The notes under the pieces were generated by a model. It searched no databases, was not told the origin of the DNA, and saw only the letters and a list, made by a program, of their open reading frames with translations. Made by a program: the position numbers and the translations under genes. Of a stretch of 57,426 nucleotides of DNA, positions 44,601-52,575 are shown one piece after another. Numbering within the stretch: position 1 is the first letter of the stretch; every line of letters starts with the position of its first letter. Source of the DNA: Azospirillum sp. SYSU D00513 (GTDB lineage Bacteria; Pseudomonadota; Alphaproteobacteria; Azospirillales; Azospirillaceae); contig NZ_JAFIQV010000042.1 in NCBI RefSeq assembly GCF_017356015.1, positions 1-57,426 of the forward strand, in the 5' to 3' direction.

Positions 44601-44974
44601 TCGCGGAAGCCCCGGCGCGCCATGGGGATCAGCAGGTCCTCGTACCAGGAGGCCTCCCCGGCGAGCGTGCGTTCCACCAGGGGCAGGATCTGCTCCCAGA
44701 TGTCGGCCCAGACCTGCGCGAAGGGCAGCCCCATCGCGGCCGGCCGCCGCTCGCCGAAGATGGGCGCGTAGGCGTCGTTGTAGACGAAGGCGAGGTCCGG
44801 CCCCCAGGCGACGAACATGGCCTGCCGGGAGCTGAGCACCAGCTCGACCACCGCGCGCAGGCTCTGCGGCCAGCCCTCCGGCGGGCCGAGCGGCGAGGCC
44901 GACCAGTCCTGCGCCGCGATCAGCGCGGCCGCTCCGCCGCCGGCCGGGCCGGCGGCCTCCTGCCCGTCCCTCAT
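41564..44974 (-). CDS. Hybrid sensor histidine kinase (PAS-GAF-PAS-PAS-PAS-HK-REC)
   Basis: A 1136-aa soluble signalling kinase. Order: PAS-like (about 20-165), GAF (about 170-335), coiled coil (about 335-375), three PAS domains (about 375-745), HisKA with phospho-acceptor H771 (GGVAHDFNNLLQALG), ATPase (NLAVNARDAMPGGG, GTGMP, GSGLGL) and a receiver with D1065 (SDVVMPG). There are no membrane helices, so it senses cytoplasmic signals. The ATG at 44974, after AGAGG, is preferred. A standalone output regulator is not adjacent; phosphotransfer probably goes elsewhere. Convergent overlap of 76 bp with the MFS gene. Confidence 0.95.
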   Translation of the reverse strand: MRDGQEAAGPAGGGAAALIAAQDWSASPLGPPEGWPQSLRAVVELVLSSRQAMFVAWGPDLAFVYNDAYAPIFGERRPAAMGLPFAQVWADIWEQILPLVERTLAGEASWYEDLLIPMARRGFREEAWFTFSYTPVRDESGRVAGMFCAASETTEKVLGERRAAFHLELEEKLRGLAEPDDIVAAAEEALGRALATSRVGYGVVDEGARYFTTTRNWTDGTVASHVGTHDLEAFGPEILAALRQGRPVVVHDAATDPQTASAEHQAAFAALEMAAVITASLVKNGRMVAALYVHNRTARRWRPDEIELVREVAERTWSAVERARAELSLRRANEALAEANRALQAEREAVRAANARLAAEGDRLRDLFRQAPGFMCVLRGPDHAFEMTNDAYQEHVGRRDILGKPIMQALPELEEQGFIELLDRVRATGEPFVGHGVSSRLRRRDGGPLEQRWVDFVYQPIRDAEGRVTAIFVAGNDITEARRAVEALRASEERLRIAQEAGGIGTFELRNDGMLAVSAEFCRLWGIPPRPLVPLPELAAIIHPEDRPRLNTLSPGAVPTGGLGYVEYRIRRPIDGELRWVARQGQSVPEDAGGPARVFGVCYDITDRKRAEDALLDLNATLERRVAERTAERDRMWRLSTDIMLVARFDGSVTATNPAWTALLGWQEGELIGTSFLDLVHPDDRAATLAEVGQLSKNLSTMRFENRYLHKDGSYRWISWIAVPEEGFIHAVGRDVTARREADAALRQAEDQLRQAQKMEAVGQLTGGVAHDFNNLLQALGGCLTMIGRRTDEPRIRPLLDAGQQAVDRGAKLVQQLMAFARRDSLRPEPIDVRDRVLGMSGLLERALRADIRLETRFGPGLWPVELDPTQFELALINLAVNARDAMPGGGRLTVEAGNVTLEAGDPSGLEGEFVRLSVADTGTGMPAEVRARAFDPFFTTKEVGKGSGLGLAQVYGLARQAGGTAWIDSEEGRGTTIALLLRRSHTLPKLALPKLAEESGHSGPAAGCGGRLLLVEDDPVVASTVAAALEDAGWRVTRAANADEALAALEAGVAAGSVDVLFSDVVMPGSMSGVDLAREVRRLYPGLPVILATGYSEEIARATGVQVLAKPYRIDDLIRLLDSVLADTAADREKA

Positions 44975-45180
44975 GCCGCCTCTCCGGCGCGGGCCACCTC
45001 GGCGCGGTGTTGAAGGCTGGTCGTGCGTCTCGGGAGGATCATGCGGAAGGGCCGATGTGACCGCGGGACATTCGGAAGGATAGTGTCTTACCACAAGCCC
45101 GCCGGGAAGATAGCCCGCCTATGGTCAGCCTTCCGCCGCATGCCCTTGCCCGGCCACCATAGCCATGGGTCGTTTCCAAG

Positions 45181-45813
45181 TCACCGGGCGATCACCACCG
45201 AATGGGTCTGCGGCCAGGGCGCCGTGACGAGCTCCACAATGGATGCGGCGATCTTGCCGCCACCCTGGACCGACGGCTCGATGGGGTTGGCGTAGTCTTC
45301 GGCTTCGTCGCAGATCAGCCGCAGGTCGAGCAGCGGCAAGCCGCGCGCGAAGGCCTCGCGCGTGATGACGTCGTTGAAGACCGTCAGCCCGGTGACCACC
45401 AGCCGGTGCCGCAGCGGGTCCGGGTAGCGGGCGTCGTAGACGGTGCAGAGCGCGGTGGGAAGCCGGCGCGCCAGCACGGCCTCGACCATCGCGCGGTAGT
45501 CGCGCTGGAAGCGCTCCCGGATGTCGGCCAGCAGGTTGACCGCCCCGGCGACGGAGCGCGCCCCCTCCTCCAGCACGCTGGAATAGCCCAGCGCGTCGTT
45601 GCCGCCGACGCTGACGACGAGGTGGCTGGCGTCGGCGGGAATCCGGTCGAGCTGGCGCGCGACGCCGTTGGTGACGGCGCCGTCCACGGCGCAGAGCGTC
45701 GCCTGCCATTCCGCCGGTAGGCGCTGGCGCAGGTGGCGGATAACGTCCGGGCCGCCGCCGACATAGGCGGCGTTGTCGAAAATGGAATCTCCCAGGAGGA
45801 CGGCGTGGGGCAT
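45181..45813 (-). CDS. SGNH/GDSL-like hydrolase
   Basis: A 210-aa SGNH-fold protein. Block I GDSIFDN (S10) and block III GGND (71-74 region) are clear. The usual block V DxxH is not visible; the equivalent stretch reads YANPIEPSVQGG, so either the histidine is elsewhere or activity is altered. The start at 45813 begins the conserved strand (MPHAVLLGDS); no strong site is seen. Substrate unknown; no export signal. Confidence 0.85.
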   Translation of the reverse strand: MPHAVLLGDSIFDNAAYVGGGPDVIRHLRQRLPAEWQATLCAVDGAVTNGVARQLDRIPADASHLVVSVGGNDALGYSSVLEEGARSVAGAVNLLADIRERFQRDYRAMVEAVLARRLPTALCTVYDARYPDPLRHRLVVTGLTVFNDVITREAFARGLPLLDLRLICDEAEDYANPIEPSVQGGGKIAASIVELVTAPWPQTHSVVIAR

Positions 45814-45950
45814 GGCTTCGGCGATCCGTTGTTGTCCCCGGTCAACAGGGCCGCCGGGCAAAGCTCCCGCCGGCTGGCGGCGCCCGCAGGGAACCGCGCC
45901 ACGACCGGGCATGTTGCAGGGGAAACCAATCACCGACGGGACACGCCGCC

Positions 45951-46262
45951 ATGGCCGAGCCGAACGACATCGACCCCAAGAACCTTGAGGAGACGCGCGA
46001 GCGGCTCGCCCGCGCCGACACCTCCCATTCCCCCGCCGCGCAGGGCTCCGGGACCGGCACCGGCCCGGCGGGCGCCGCCGAGCGCGGTCCCGCCGACACG
46101 GCCCAGGCCGAAGGCGGCCCGGCCGGGGGCACCCCGCCCTCCACCGGCTCCTCCGGCCTCAACAGCGGCCTCCAGCCCGGCGGCATGAACCCGAAGACCG
46201 GTGCCGGCGGCACCGGCGACCTGCACGGCAGCATCAGCACGCCGGGTCCGGGTTCCTCGTAA
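45951..46262 (+). CDS. Small Gly/Pro-rich disordered protein
   Basis: A 103-aa protein. An acidic N-terminal helix (about 1-22, NDIDPKNLEETRERLARAD) is followed by a low-complexity Gly/Pro/Ser/Thr tail, likely disordered. No family. Divergent from the SGNH hydrolase. A terminator-like hairpin follows its stop, which supports expression. Confidence 0.6.
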   Translation: MAEPNDIDPKNLEETRERLARADTSHSPAAQGSGTGTGPAGAAERGPADTAQAEGGPAGGTPPSTGSSGLNSGLQPGGMNPKTGAGGTGDLHGSISTPGPGSS

Positions 46263-46293
46263 GCGAGGGAAGTTCCGAGCATGTTCGGATAAG

Positions 46294-46317
46294 GTAAGCG
46301 GCTTGCTGGCCGCTTAC
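46294..46317 (+). terminator. Hairpin after the Gly/Pro-rich gene
   Basis: GTAAGCGGC (46294-46302) and GCCGCTTAC (46309-46317), loop TTGCTG, followed by TTG only. Weak terminator. Confidence 0.5.
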
Positions 46318-46431
46318 TTGCGCCAACAAAGGGCAATGTTGTCGGACCGCAGCGATAGGCGCTTTGGCGTGGATGAATGGAGATTCAAGCGTTGCAAATC
46401 ACCGCCGCCGAATTGCTTTCTCAATTTTTGC

Positions 46432-47124
46432 TCAAGTGTTCTGGTTCGTTTCTGATTTTCGCTCGTAAAGAAAAGCAAGAACCGCTCTTGGGGAATCCTC
46501 GTGCATGTAGCGGCGCCCTTTCTCGGTCGGGGTGATGTCATCGGCAACCAGAGTCCGATATTGCGGCACGATACGCGAAACCCGGTCGATCACCTTGTCG
46601 AGCTTATCCTCAACCTCGGACAGAGCGGACCAAAGCGGGTCGCGATGATGCTCCAAGACGGCGGCGAGGTCGAAAACATCGCGCACTTTGAACGTCGAAG
46701 GCCGGTAAAAGATTTTTTTGACCGCGATCTCCCAAGGATTCTCCAACCTTATGGTCCTTCCCTCGAAGGTCCATGGTGAGGAAGGATCATCCGTACGTCT
46801 GCCCGCAACGATAAAATCAATCTCACCTTCATCCATGCGGAGCTTCAGGTACTGTCCTGGATATTCGAATTTTCTATTGCCGAGCAGCTGCTTGGTAAGA
46901 GGGTTTCGTGCTGGTGCGAGGTCTCTTAGGACGTCTGAATCCTTAACGAAAATGTCGATATCATAACTGATGCGGTGATCGAGATGTACGGCCAAAGCCG
47001 TGCCGCCGCCGAATGTCCATACCGGCTCTTCCTTCAATGATTCGATAAGCCTAATGGAATCCCTCAGGAGGCCTTGCCAATGAGAGGTCCGCCATTTCTC
47101 TGATCCATGGGACGGCTCTGCCAT
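46432..47124 (-). CDS. AbiEii-type nucleotidyltransferase (toxin/defence candidate)
   Basis: A 230-aa member of the nucleotidyltransferase AbiEii/AbiGii toxin superfamily, shorter than classical AbiEii (about 300). The active site appears intact: GGGTALAVHLDHR, then D55 and D57 (SYDIDIF), D103 (GEIDFIV), and the lysine motif WEIAVKK with RDVFDL. Such toxins transfer nucleotides to tRNA or other targets and arrest growth. The ATG at 47124 has a GGAGG site and lies inside the upstream gene, overlapping it by 74 bp. The region is AT-richer than its neighbours, consistent with transfer. Confidence 0.85.
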   Translation of the reverse strand: MAEPSHGSEKWRTSHWQGLLRDSIRLIESLKEEPVWTFGGGTALAVHLDHRISYDIDIFVKDSDVLRDLAPARNPLTKQLLGNRKFEYPGQYLKLRMDEGEIDFIVAGRRTDDPSSPWTFEGRTIRLENPWEIAVKKIFYRPSTFKVRDVFDLAAVLEHHRDPLWSALSEVEDKLDKVIDRVSRIVPQYRTLVADDITPTEKGRRYMHEDSPRAVLAFLYERKSETNQNT

Positions 47125-47521
47125 CAGTCACCCTCCAATTCCTTGCCGCCCTATACAGCTCTTCGAAACCGAAGACCCCGGCCAACACGAGATCATGAAT
47201 TGATTCCACGGACAACTCGTCGAAGAATGCTTCGATATGAGGCCGCCATTCCTGCTTGGGCCGGTCCGTGAGCAAACACTGAATTAATTTTTCCCGGCTG
47301 ATCGGAAATGGACGGGGCGCGTTAATCGTTCCGAGAACAAAATCGAAATGGCGGTCCGCTCGGGAGCCTTTCTCCTGGGCACTGCGATAACGCTCAGCGG
47401 TTGCCTTCAAGTCGTCCCGAGACACCTCTGGAACTTGAACCTCCACGCGTTGAATGCCCCGGCTGTCCTTCTGCGCCAGACGATAGCGCTGCACACGCGA
47501 ACTTGCGGTCCTATCGGTCAC
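47051..47521 (-). CDS. Unrecognised partner of the AbiEii-type gene (antitoxin candidate)
   Basis: A 156-aa protein, no family recognised; it does not look like the winged-helix AbiEi antitoxin. GGAGG lies five bases before GTG 47521, preferred over a GTG at 47533 that has no site. The N-terminal half is charged, basic and acidic mixed; the C-terminal half is helical (HIEAFFDELSVESIHDLVLA to YRAARNWRVTDGR). The long overlap with the toxin gene and first position in the operon fit an antitoxin. A dyad just upstream fits autoregulation. Function is inference. Confidence 0.7.
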   Translation of the reverse strand: MTDRTASSRVQRYRLAQKDSRGIQRVEVQVPEVSRDDLKATAERYRSAQEKGSRADRHFDFVLGTINAPRPFPISREKLIQCLLTDRPKQEWRPHIEAFFDELSVESIHDLVLAGVFGFEELYRAARNWRVTDGRAVPWIREMADLSLARPPEGFH

Positions 47522-47557
47522 GAGAACCTCCACCGGCAGCGGCTGACCGGGCGGTCA

Positions 47558-47580
47558 CCGTAACCGGATTACGGGGTCAA
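47558..47580 (-). promoter_or_regulatory. Dyad and possible -35 upstream of the AbiEii-type operon
   Basis: CCGTAA-CCGGA-TTACGG (47558-47574) is a perfect 6-5-6 inverted repeat about 40 bp upstream of the first gene. TTGACC abuts it on the minus strand at 47580-47575. A clear -10 was not seen. Confidence 0.45.
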
Positions 47581-47651
47581 AATCAAGGTAACGCTTCTTG
47601 GGCCGTGAATAGGGTGGGGGTGATATCCGGCGGGATTTCAACGCCTTGCTC

Positions 47652-47858
47652 TTACCTCCACCCCCCATCCCGTCCCGGCACGTCCCGCCCGTCGATGAAC
47701 CCCAGATCGCGCAGCAGATGCGCGTTCAGGTCCTCCGGCTCCAGATAGGCCGCGCGCCGGCCCGGCCAACCGGCCGGCCAGCGCAGCAGGCGGGAAAGCC
47801 GGTCGCGCAGGGAGGGCCGTGCGGCGGCCGGCGTGGCGATGCGGTCGATGTGGGTCAT
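47652..47858 (-). CDS. DUF1127 family small protein
   Basis: A 68-aa basic protein ending in the DUF1127 signature (HLLRDLGFIDGRD), after an arginine-rich helix (SLRDRLSRLLRWP). GAGGG lies nine bases before the ATG. Members are small, often stress- or phosphate-linked; some bind RNA through arginines. It is divergent from a LysR gene, a common arrangement for this family. Confidence 0.82.
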   Translation of the reverse strand: MTHIDRIATPAAARPSLRDRLSRLLRWPAGWPGRRAAYLEPEDLNAHLLRDLGFIDGRDVPGRDGGWR

Positions 47859-47969
47859 GGCGTCCGTCCCTCAAGGCTGGTTGATCGCTCCGCATTGACT
47901 TGGACCGCCGGGCGCCGGCTGTACAACGAAAGCTCCGGGGGTTAGCATAAGGCCAGCTTATAGGTCGCC

Positions 47970-48851
47970 ATGCCCCTCCCGCCCCTGTCCGCCATCCGCT
48001 GCTTCGAGGCCGCGGCCCGTCACCAGAGCTTCACGCGCGCGGCGGAGGAGCTGGGCATGACGCAGGCCGCCGTCAGCTACCAGATCAAGCTGCTGGAGGA
48101 GCGCTGCGGGCCGTTGTTCCTGCGGCGGGCGCGCGGGGTGGCGCTGACCGAGGCCGGGCGGCGGCTGGCGCCGGCGGTGACGGAGGCCTTCGAGAGCTTG
48201 CGCGCCGCCTTCGAGGATGTCGGGCAGTCGGCGGAGGGCGTGCTGACGGTCAGCGCGGTCAACACCTTCGCCTCGCACTGGCTGGTGCCGCGGCTGGGCT
48301 CCTTCCAGATGTCCCATCCCCGGATCGCGGTGCGGCTCGACGTGACCGGGCGGCTCGTCGATTTCACGCGGGAGGAGGTGGACGTCGGGATCCGCAGCGG
48401 GGGCGGGTCCTGGCCCGGTCTCGCCGCCCACCGGCTGCGGCCGATCCGCTACACGCCGGTGCTGGGGCCGGCGCTGCTGGAGCGCTGCGGCCCGCTGACG
48501 GAACCGGCGGATCTGCTGCGGCTGCCGCTGATCGACCCGGACGATCCTTGGTGGGCGGAATGGTTCGCGGCGGCCGGCGTCGCGGCGCCCGACCTGTCGC
48601 GGCGGCCGGACATCCGCGTCGGCACGCAGCAGTTCGGGGCCAGCCTCGCCATGGCGGGGCAGGGCGTCGCCATCCTGTCGCCCGCCTTCTTCCCCGAGGA
48701 GCTGGCGAGCGGGCGTCTGGTCCAGCCCTTCCCGCTGGTCCACAGCCCGGACGCCAGCTACTGGCTGGTTTATCCGGAGGCGCGCCGCCGCTCGCCGAAG
48801 ATCCGGGCCTTCCGCGACTGGCTGCTCGCGGCCGTGGCGGAAGGGGAGTAG
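47970..48851 (+). CDS. LysR family regulator, GcvA-like
   Basis: A 293-aa LysR-type regulator of the GcvA group: MPLPPLSAIRCFEAAARHQS, then TQAAVSYQIKLLEERCG for the HTH, and an effector domain with FASHWLVPRLGSFQ. Its target may be the divergent DUF1127 gene; hmgA is convergent downstream. Confidence 0.9.
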   Translation: MPLPPLSAIRCFEAAARHQSFTRAAEELGMTQAAVSYQIKLLEERCGPLFLRRARGVALTEAGRRLAPAVTEAFESLRAAFEDVGQSAEGVLTVSAVNTFASHWLVPRLGSFQMSHPRIAVRLDVTGRLVDFTREEVDVGIRSGGGSWPGLAAHRLRPIRYTPVLGPALLERCGPLTEPADLLRLPLIDPDDPWWAEWFAAAGVAAPDLSRRPDIRVGTQQFGASLAMAGQGVAILSPAFFPEELASGRLVQPFPLVHSPDASYWLVYPEARRRSPKIRAFRDWLLAAVAEGE

Positions 48852-48883
48852 GGCGGAGCCCCCGTGCTTTCCGAATTCGGCGG

Positions 48884-48899
48884 CTTTCAAATTTGAAAG
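48884..48899. repeat. Second copy of the parB-adjacent palindrome core
   Basis: CTTTCAAATTTGAAAG is identical over 16 bp to the core of the palindrome at 20333-20348 and lies in the gap between the LysR gene and hmgA. Candidate secondary ParB site. Confidence 0.7.
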
Positions 48900-49029
48900 A
48901 GCAAGACGCGGGCCTGGCATCCGGTGCTGGGAATGATGCCGCGCCAGAACGGCTTTCGGCGCTGCGGAACGGTTCTGCCCGCCGCCTGCATCGCGATGCC
49001 GAAAATGGCCGTCCTGTTTCCGTCGACCG

Positions 49030-50337
49030 TCACTTCAGGCCGGGCGTGCCGTCGAAGCGCTTCTCGATGCCGGACCAGCATTCGGCATAGCCCTCCTGCA
49101 GGGTCGGCAGGCTGGCGGCGAACTCGGTCAGCTGCTGCGGGAAGCGCGTCTCGAACATGAAGGCCAGCGTGTCGGTGAGCTTCACCGGCTTCAGCTCCGC
49201 CGTGCTTGCCTTGGCGAAGGCGTCGGCGTCCGGCCCGTGTGGCAGCATGCAGTTGTGCAGGCTCATGCCGCCGGGGGCGAAGCCCTCCTCCTTGGCGTCG
49301 TACTTGCCGTAGATCAGCCCCATGAACTCCGACATGATGTTCATGTGGTACCAGGGCGGGCGGAAGCTGTGTTCGGCCACCATCCAGCGTTCGGGGAAGA
49401 TGACGAAATCGATGTTGGCGGTCCCGGCCTCGCCCGAGGGCGCGGTCAGCACGGTGAAGATCGACGGGTCGGGATGGTCGAACAGGATGGCGCCGACGGG
49501 CGAGAAGGTCCGCAAATCATACTTGTAGGGCGTGTAGTTGCCGTGCCAGGCGACGACGTCGAGCGGCGAATGGCCGATCTCCGTCTCCTGGAAGCGCCCG
49601 CACCACTTCACGACCAGCCGGCAGGGTGTCTCCTTCCCCTCGTAGGCGGCGACTGGCGTCTTGAAGTCGCGCGGGTTGGCGAGGCAGTTGGCGCCGATGG
49701 GGCCGCGCTCGGGCAGGGTGAACTTGGCGCCGTAATTCTCGCAGACATAGCCGCGCGACGGCCCGCCGACCGGCTCCACCTTGAACTTCATGCCGCGCGG
49801 GACGACGGCGATGTCGCCGGCCCCGGCCTCCAGCTTGCCCAGCTCGGTGAAGATCAGCAGCCGCCCGGCCTCGGGCACGATCAGCAGCTCGCCGTCGGCG
49901 TTGAGGAAATACTCGTCCAGCATCGGCGCGGTGACGAAGTAGAGATGCACCGCCATGCCGACCTGGGTGTGGACGTCGCCGGCCGTGGTGACGGTGCGCA
50001 GGCCGGACAGGAAGGTCAGCTCCTCGTCCGGGATCGGCACCGGGCTCCAGCGCAGGGGGCCGAGCGCCAGGTCATGGTCGACGATGTGCGGAGCGGTCTT
50101 CCAGAAGGGCAGCTCGATCCGGTGGAAACGGCCGACATGCCGGACCGACGGGCGCATGCGGTAGAGCCAGGAGCGCTCGTTGGTGCCGCGCGGCGCCGTG
50201 AAGGGGGACCCGGACAGCTGCTCGGCGTAAAGCCCATAGGCGCAGCGCTGGGGCGAGTTCTGCCCCTGCGGCAGGGCGCCCGGAAGCGCCTCGGTTTCGA
50301 AGTCGTTGCCGAAACCAGGCATGTAGCGAAGGGTCAT
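49030..50337 (-). CDS. hmgA: Homogentisate 1,2-dioxygenase
   Basis: A 435-aa non-haem iron dioxygenase that opens the ring of homogentisate to maleylacetoacetate in tyrosine and phenylalanine breakdown. Full length, starting MTLRYMPGFGNDFETEALPG. Metal-site regions HMNIMSEFMGLIYG and LHNCMLPHGPDADAF are present. GGGAGGAGACG precedes the start. The MarR gene is divergent and maiA lies beyond it. hpd and fumarylacetoacetase are not in the window. Confidence 0.97.
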   Translation of the reverse strand: MTLRYMPGFGNDFETEALPGALPQGQNSPQRCAYGLYAEQLSGSPFTAPRGTNERSWLYRMRPSVRHVGRFHRIELPFWKTAPHIVDHDLALGPLRWSPVPIPDEELTFLSGLRTVTTAGDVHTQVGMAVHLYFVTAPMLDEYFLNADGELLIVPEAGRLLIFTELGKLEAGAGDIAVVPRGMKFKVEPVGGPSRGYVCENYGAKFTLPERGPIGANCLANPRDFKTPVAAYEGKETPCRLVVKWCGRFQETEIGHSPLDVVAWHGNYTPYKYDLRTFSPVGAILFDHPDPSIFTVLTAPSGEAGTANIDFVIFPERWMVAEHSFRPPWYHMNIMSEFMGLIYGKYDAKEEGFAPGGMSLHNCMLPHGPDADAFAKASTAELKPVKLTDTLAFMFETRFPQQLTEFAASLPTLQEGYAECWSGIEKRFDGTPGLK

Positions 50338-50467
50338 CGTCTCCTCCCTGGAGGCGCTTGACCGGATGTGATCGGCCGGACTGGCTGGCCGGACCGTAGG
50401 GGCCGATGAGCGCTTGCCTTGCCGGCCGGCCCTGCGGAGGATATCATCTCAATTGCAAAGACTGTCA

Positions 50468-50947
50468 ATGGCGATGACCGCGAACGGCCCCTCCCTGGAC
50501 CTCGACGGGTTCCTTCCCTACCTCATCAACGTCCTGGCCGGCCGCGTCAGCCGCGAACTCGCCGCCGTCTATGAGGAGCGCTTCGGCATCTCCATCGCCG
50601 AGTGGCGGGTGATCGCCCATCTCGCCCGGAACCGGGAGGTGTCCGTGCGGGAGATCCGCCGGCGCGTGGACATGGACAAGTCGAAGGTGAGCCGCGCCGC
50701 CGCCCGTCTGGAGCAGGCGGGGATCATCGAGAAGAAGGCCAACGCGAGCGACCGGCGGCTGGTTCGGCTGTCGCTGACCCGTAAGGGCCGCCGCATGTTC
50801 GAGGACATAGCGCCGCTCGCCGTCGCCTATGAATCGGAACTGCTGTCCGGCCTGCCGGCCGAGGATCTGGCGGCCTTCCGGCGGGTGCTGGACCGGCTGC
50901 TCGCCCGCACCGCGGCGACGGCTCCCACGGAGGAAGCGGACGGCTGA
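50468..50947 (+). CDS. MarR family regulator of the homogentisate cluster
   Basis: A 159-aa MarR-type repressor: winged helix at about 45-115 (ISIAEWRVIAHLARNREVSV, then DKSKVSRAAARLEQAGII), dimer helices at both ends. The ATG at 50468 (second ATG at 50474) is preferred over a longer frame. It is divergent from hmgA and 137 bp before maiA, and by position is the likely repressor of both. The AT-rich stretch 50441-50473, containing CAATTGCAAAG, is the likely operator. Confidence 0.9.
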   Translation: MAMTANGPSLDLDGFLPYLINVLAGRVSRELAAVYEERFGISIAEWRVIAHLARNREVSVREIRRRVDMDKSKVSRAAARLEQAGIIEKKANASDRRLVRLSLTRKGRRMFEDIAPLAVAYESELLSGLPAEDLAAFRRVLDRLLARTAATAPTEEADG

Positions 50948-51084
50948 CCGGCCGGCGGGCAATGCGCCAGGTCATTGCCGCATCAGGCCATCCTGTTGCG
51001 GATGAGACGAACTCCGTGTGAGGATCGCCTTCCATCCAAGGGCGTCCGGAAAGCACGGCCGCCGTGTCGCGGGAGGGCGCTTTC

Positions 51085-51723
51085 ATGGCCACGATCCTTT
51101 ACGATTACTGGCGTTCGTCGGCGGCCTACCGGGTCCGCATGGCGTTGAACCTGAAGGGCGTCGCCTACGACAGCGTGCCGGTGAACCTGCTGGAGGGCGA
51201 GCACCGTGGCGCGGCCCACCTCGCGCGCAATCCCCAGGGGCTGGTGCCGGCGCTGGAGATCGATGGCCGCATGATGACGCAGTCGCTGGCCATCATCGAA
51301 TATCTGGACGAGACGCGGCCCGCGCCGCCCCTTCTTCCGGCCGATTCGGAGGGCCGCCAGCGCGTGCGGGCGCTCGCCCATGCCGTCGCGATGGACATCC
51401 ACCCGGTCTGCAACATGTCCGTTTCCAGATACGCGGCCTCGCTGATCGGCGGGGAGGATGGCGCCGCCCAGTGGATGCGGCGTTTCATCCGCCCCGGCCT
51501 GGAAGCCGTCGAGGCGTTGCTGGACAGCCCGGCGACCGGTGGCTTCTGTCATGGCGATGCGGTGTCCATCGCCGACCTCTGTCTCGTGCCCCAGATCTAC
51601 AACGCGCGGCGCTGGCAGGTGCCGGTCGAGGATCTGAGGCGGGTCGGCGCGGTGATGGCGGCCCTGGAAGCGCTTCCGGAGGTGGCGGCGGCCCATCCCG
51701 ACCGGGTTCGCCCGGCGGCCTGA
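51085..51723 (+). CDS. maiA: Maleylacetoacetate isomerase (zeta-class GST)
   Basis: A 212-aa glutathione-dependent isomerase converting maleylacetoacetate to fumarylacetoacetate, the step after HmgA. The zeta-class active-site motif YWRSSAAYRVRMALNLKG and NPQGLVPALEIDG are present. The ATG at 51085 follows GGGAGG. It follows the MarR gene on the same strand. Confidence 0.96.
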   Translation: MATILYDYWRSSAAYRVRMALNLKGVAYDSVPVNLLEGEHRGAAHLARNPQGLVPALEIDGRMMTQSLAIIEYLDETRPAPPLLPADSEGRQRVRALAHAVAMDIHPVCNMSVSRYAASLIGGEDGAAQWMRRFIRPGLEAVEALLDSPATGGFCHGDAVSIADLCLVPQIYNARRWQVPVEDLRRVGAVMAALEALPEVAAAHPDRVRPAA

Positions 51724-51736
51724 ACGGTGCGCGCCG

Positions 51737-52150
51737 TCAGGGCTGCGTCAGCACCGCGAGCCTTCCGGCGGCGGACATGACGGCGGCGATGGCGACCTCC
51801 GTGTTCAGGTCGTCCATCGCCACGACGCCGATGCAGGCCTCGAAACCGGTGCGGGGCCGGTCCGGCGAATGGATGGCGCTGGTGACGCCGGCGGCACAGA
51901 GCGTCAGCGGATGGCGGCTGCCGAACCGGTGCCCGACCCGCAGCAGCGCTTCGTCGTGCTCGGCAACCATGATCACGACGCATTCCTCCCCTTGCGCCAG
52001 CGAGACGTAGGCGGTCGCCCGCGTCTCCTGCAGGCACGCCTGAGCAATGGGGAAAGGAAAAATCCCTGCATTCTTCTGAGTTCCGCATCGGGATCTTGGC
52101 TGAGGTCCCGTTCTTCGTGCTGATTTGGCGTGGGAACGCCGCTCCCCCAT
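51737..52150 (-). pseudogene. Possible remnant of an IclR family regulator
   Basis: From about 52030 leftwards the frame reads TAYVSLAQGEECVVIMVAEH, then LLRVGHRFGSRHPLTLCAAG, similar to the start of the IclR effector domain. The N-terminal HTH is missing, about 40 residues of the effector domain appear deleted, and the first 40 codons look non-coding. Probably not functional. An unrelated small protein is possible. Confidence 0.4.
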
Positions 52151-52337
52151 GCATCGGCTGTCGCGCTCGCCACGCCAACCTCAGCTTCAAGAAAAAGCAA
52201 GTCGTCCACAAGATTACGCCTTAAAAAATATCCCTGCATGCATCAATCGAAGCGACGATTGGAAATGGTAATCATCCATTAACATCTCGCATGTAGCTAA
52301 GATCTCAGCAGAAACCATTTTTCAATGGGGCGATCGG

Positions 52338-52520
52338 ATGAGCATTTCTAGCCGATATGCGGTCCTTCACGACGCAAAGAAGAAAAGCTGGAGCGTTATT
52401 GATCGTGTTTCCAACGACAATGCGCAGGCGAAAGGCCTCTCGTTGACCGGGTTGTCCAAGGTGGTTGCGATCGTGTGGGCGGATCGCCTCAACAGCGAAG
52501 CCGACAACCGCGGCCTCTGA
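52338..52520 (+). CDS. Small hypothetical protein
   Basis: A 60-aa protein in an AT-rich context, with GGGG seven bases before the ATG. The pattern YAVLHDAKKKSWSVIDRVS, then LTGLSKVVAIVWADRLN, is like small alphaproteobacterial proteins with a 'WSVID...LTGL' fold of unknown role. It is probably expressed: the region upstream (52200-52330) is markedly AT-rich and promoter-like. Confidence 0.6.
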   Translation: MSISSRYAVLHDAKKKSWSVIDRVSNDNAQAKGLSLTGLSKVVAIVWADRLNSEADNRGL

Positions 52521-52575
52521 CCGCTTCCTGTGCAGAGTTCGGCCGAAGGCGCACGCTTGAGGAGGGCCAGGCGGC

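Noticed and set aside
42662..45013. 783-aa plus-strand frame antisense to the histidine kinase
   Set aside because: The kinase has intact H, N, G and receiver motifs; the antisense frame has none and lacks a ribosome binding site.
46501..46966. Plus-strand frames antisense to the AbiEii-type gene
   Set aside because: The minus-strand gene has catalytic motifs and a GGAGG site; the antisense frames have neither.
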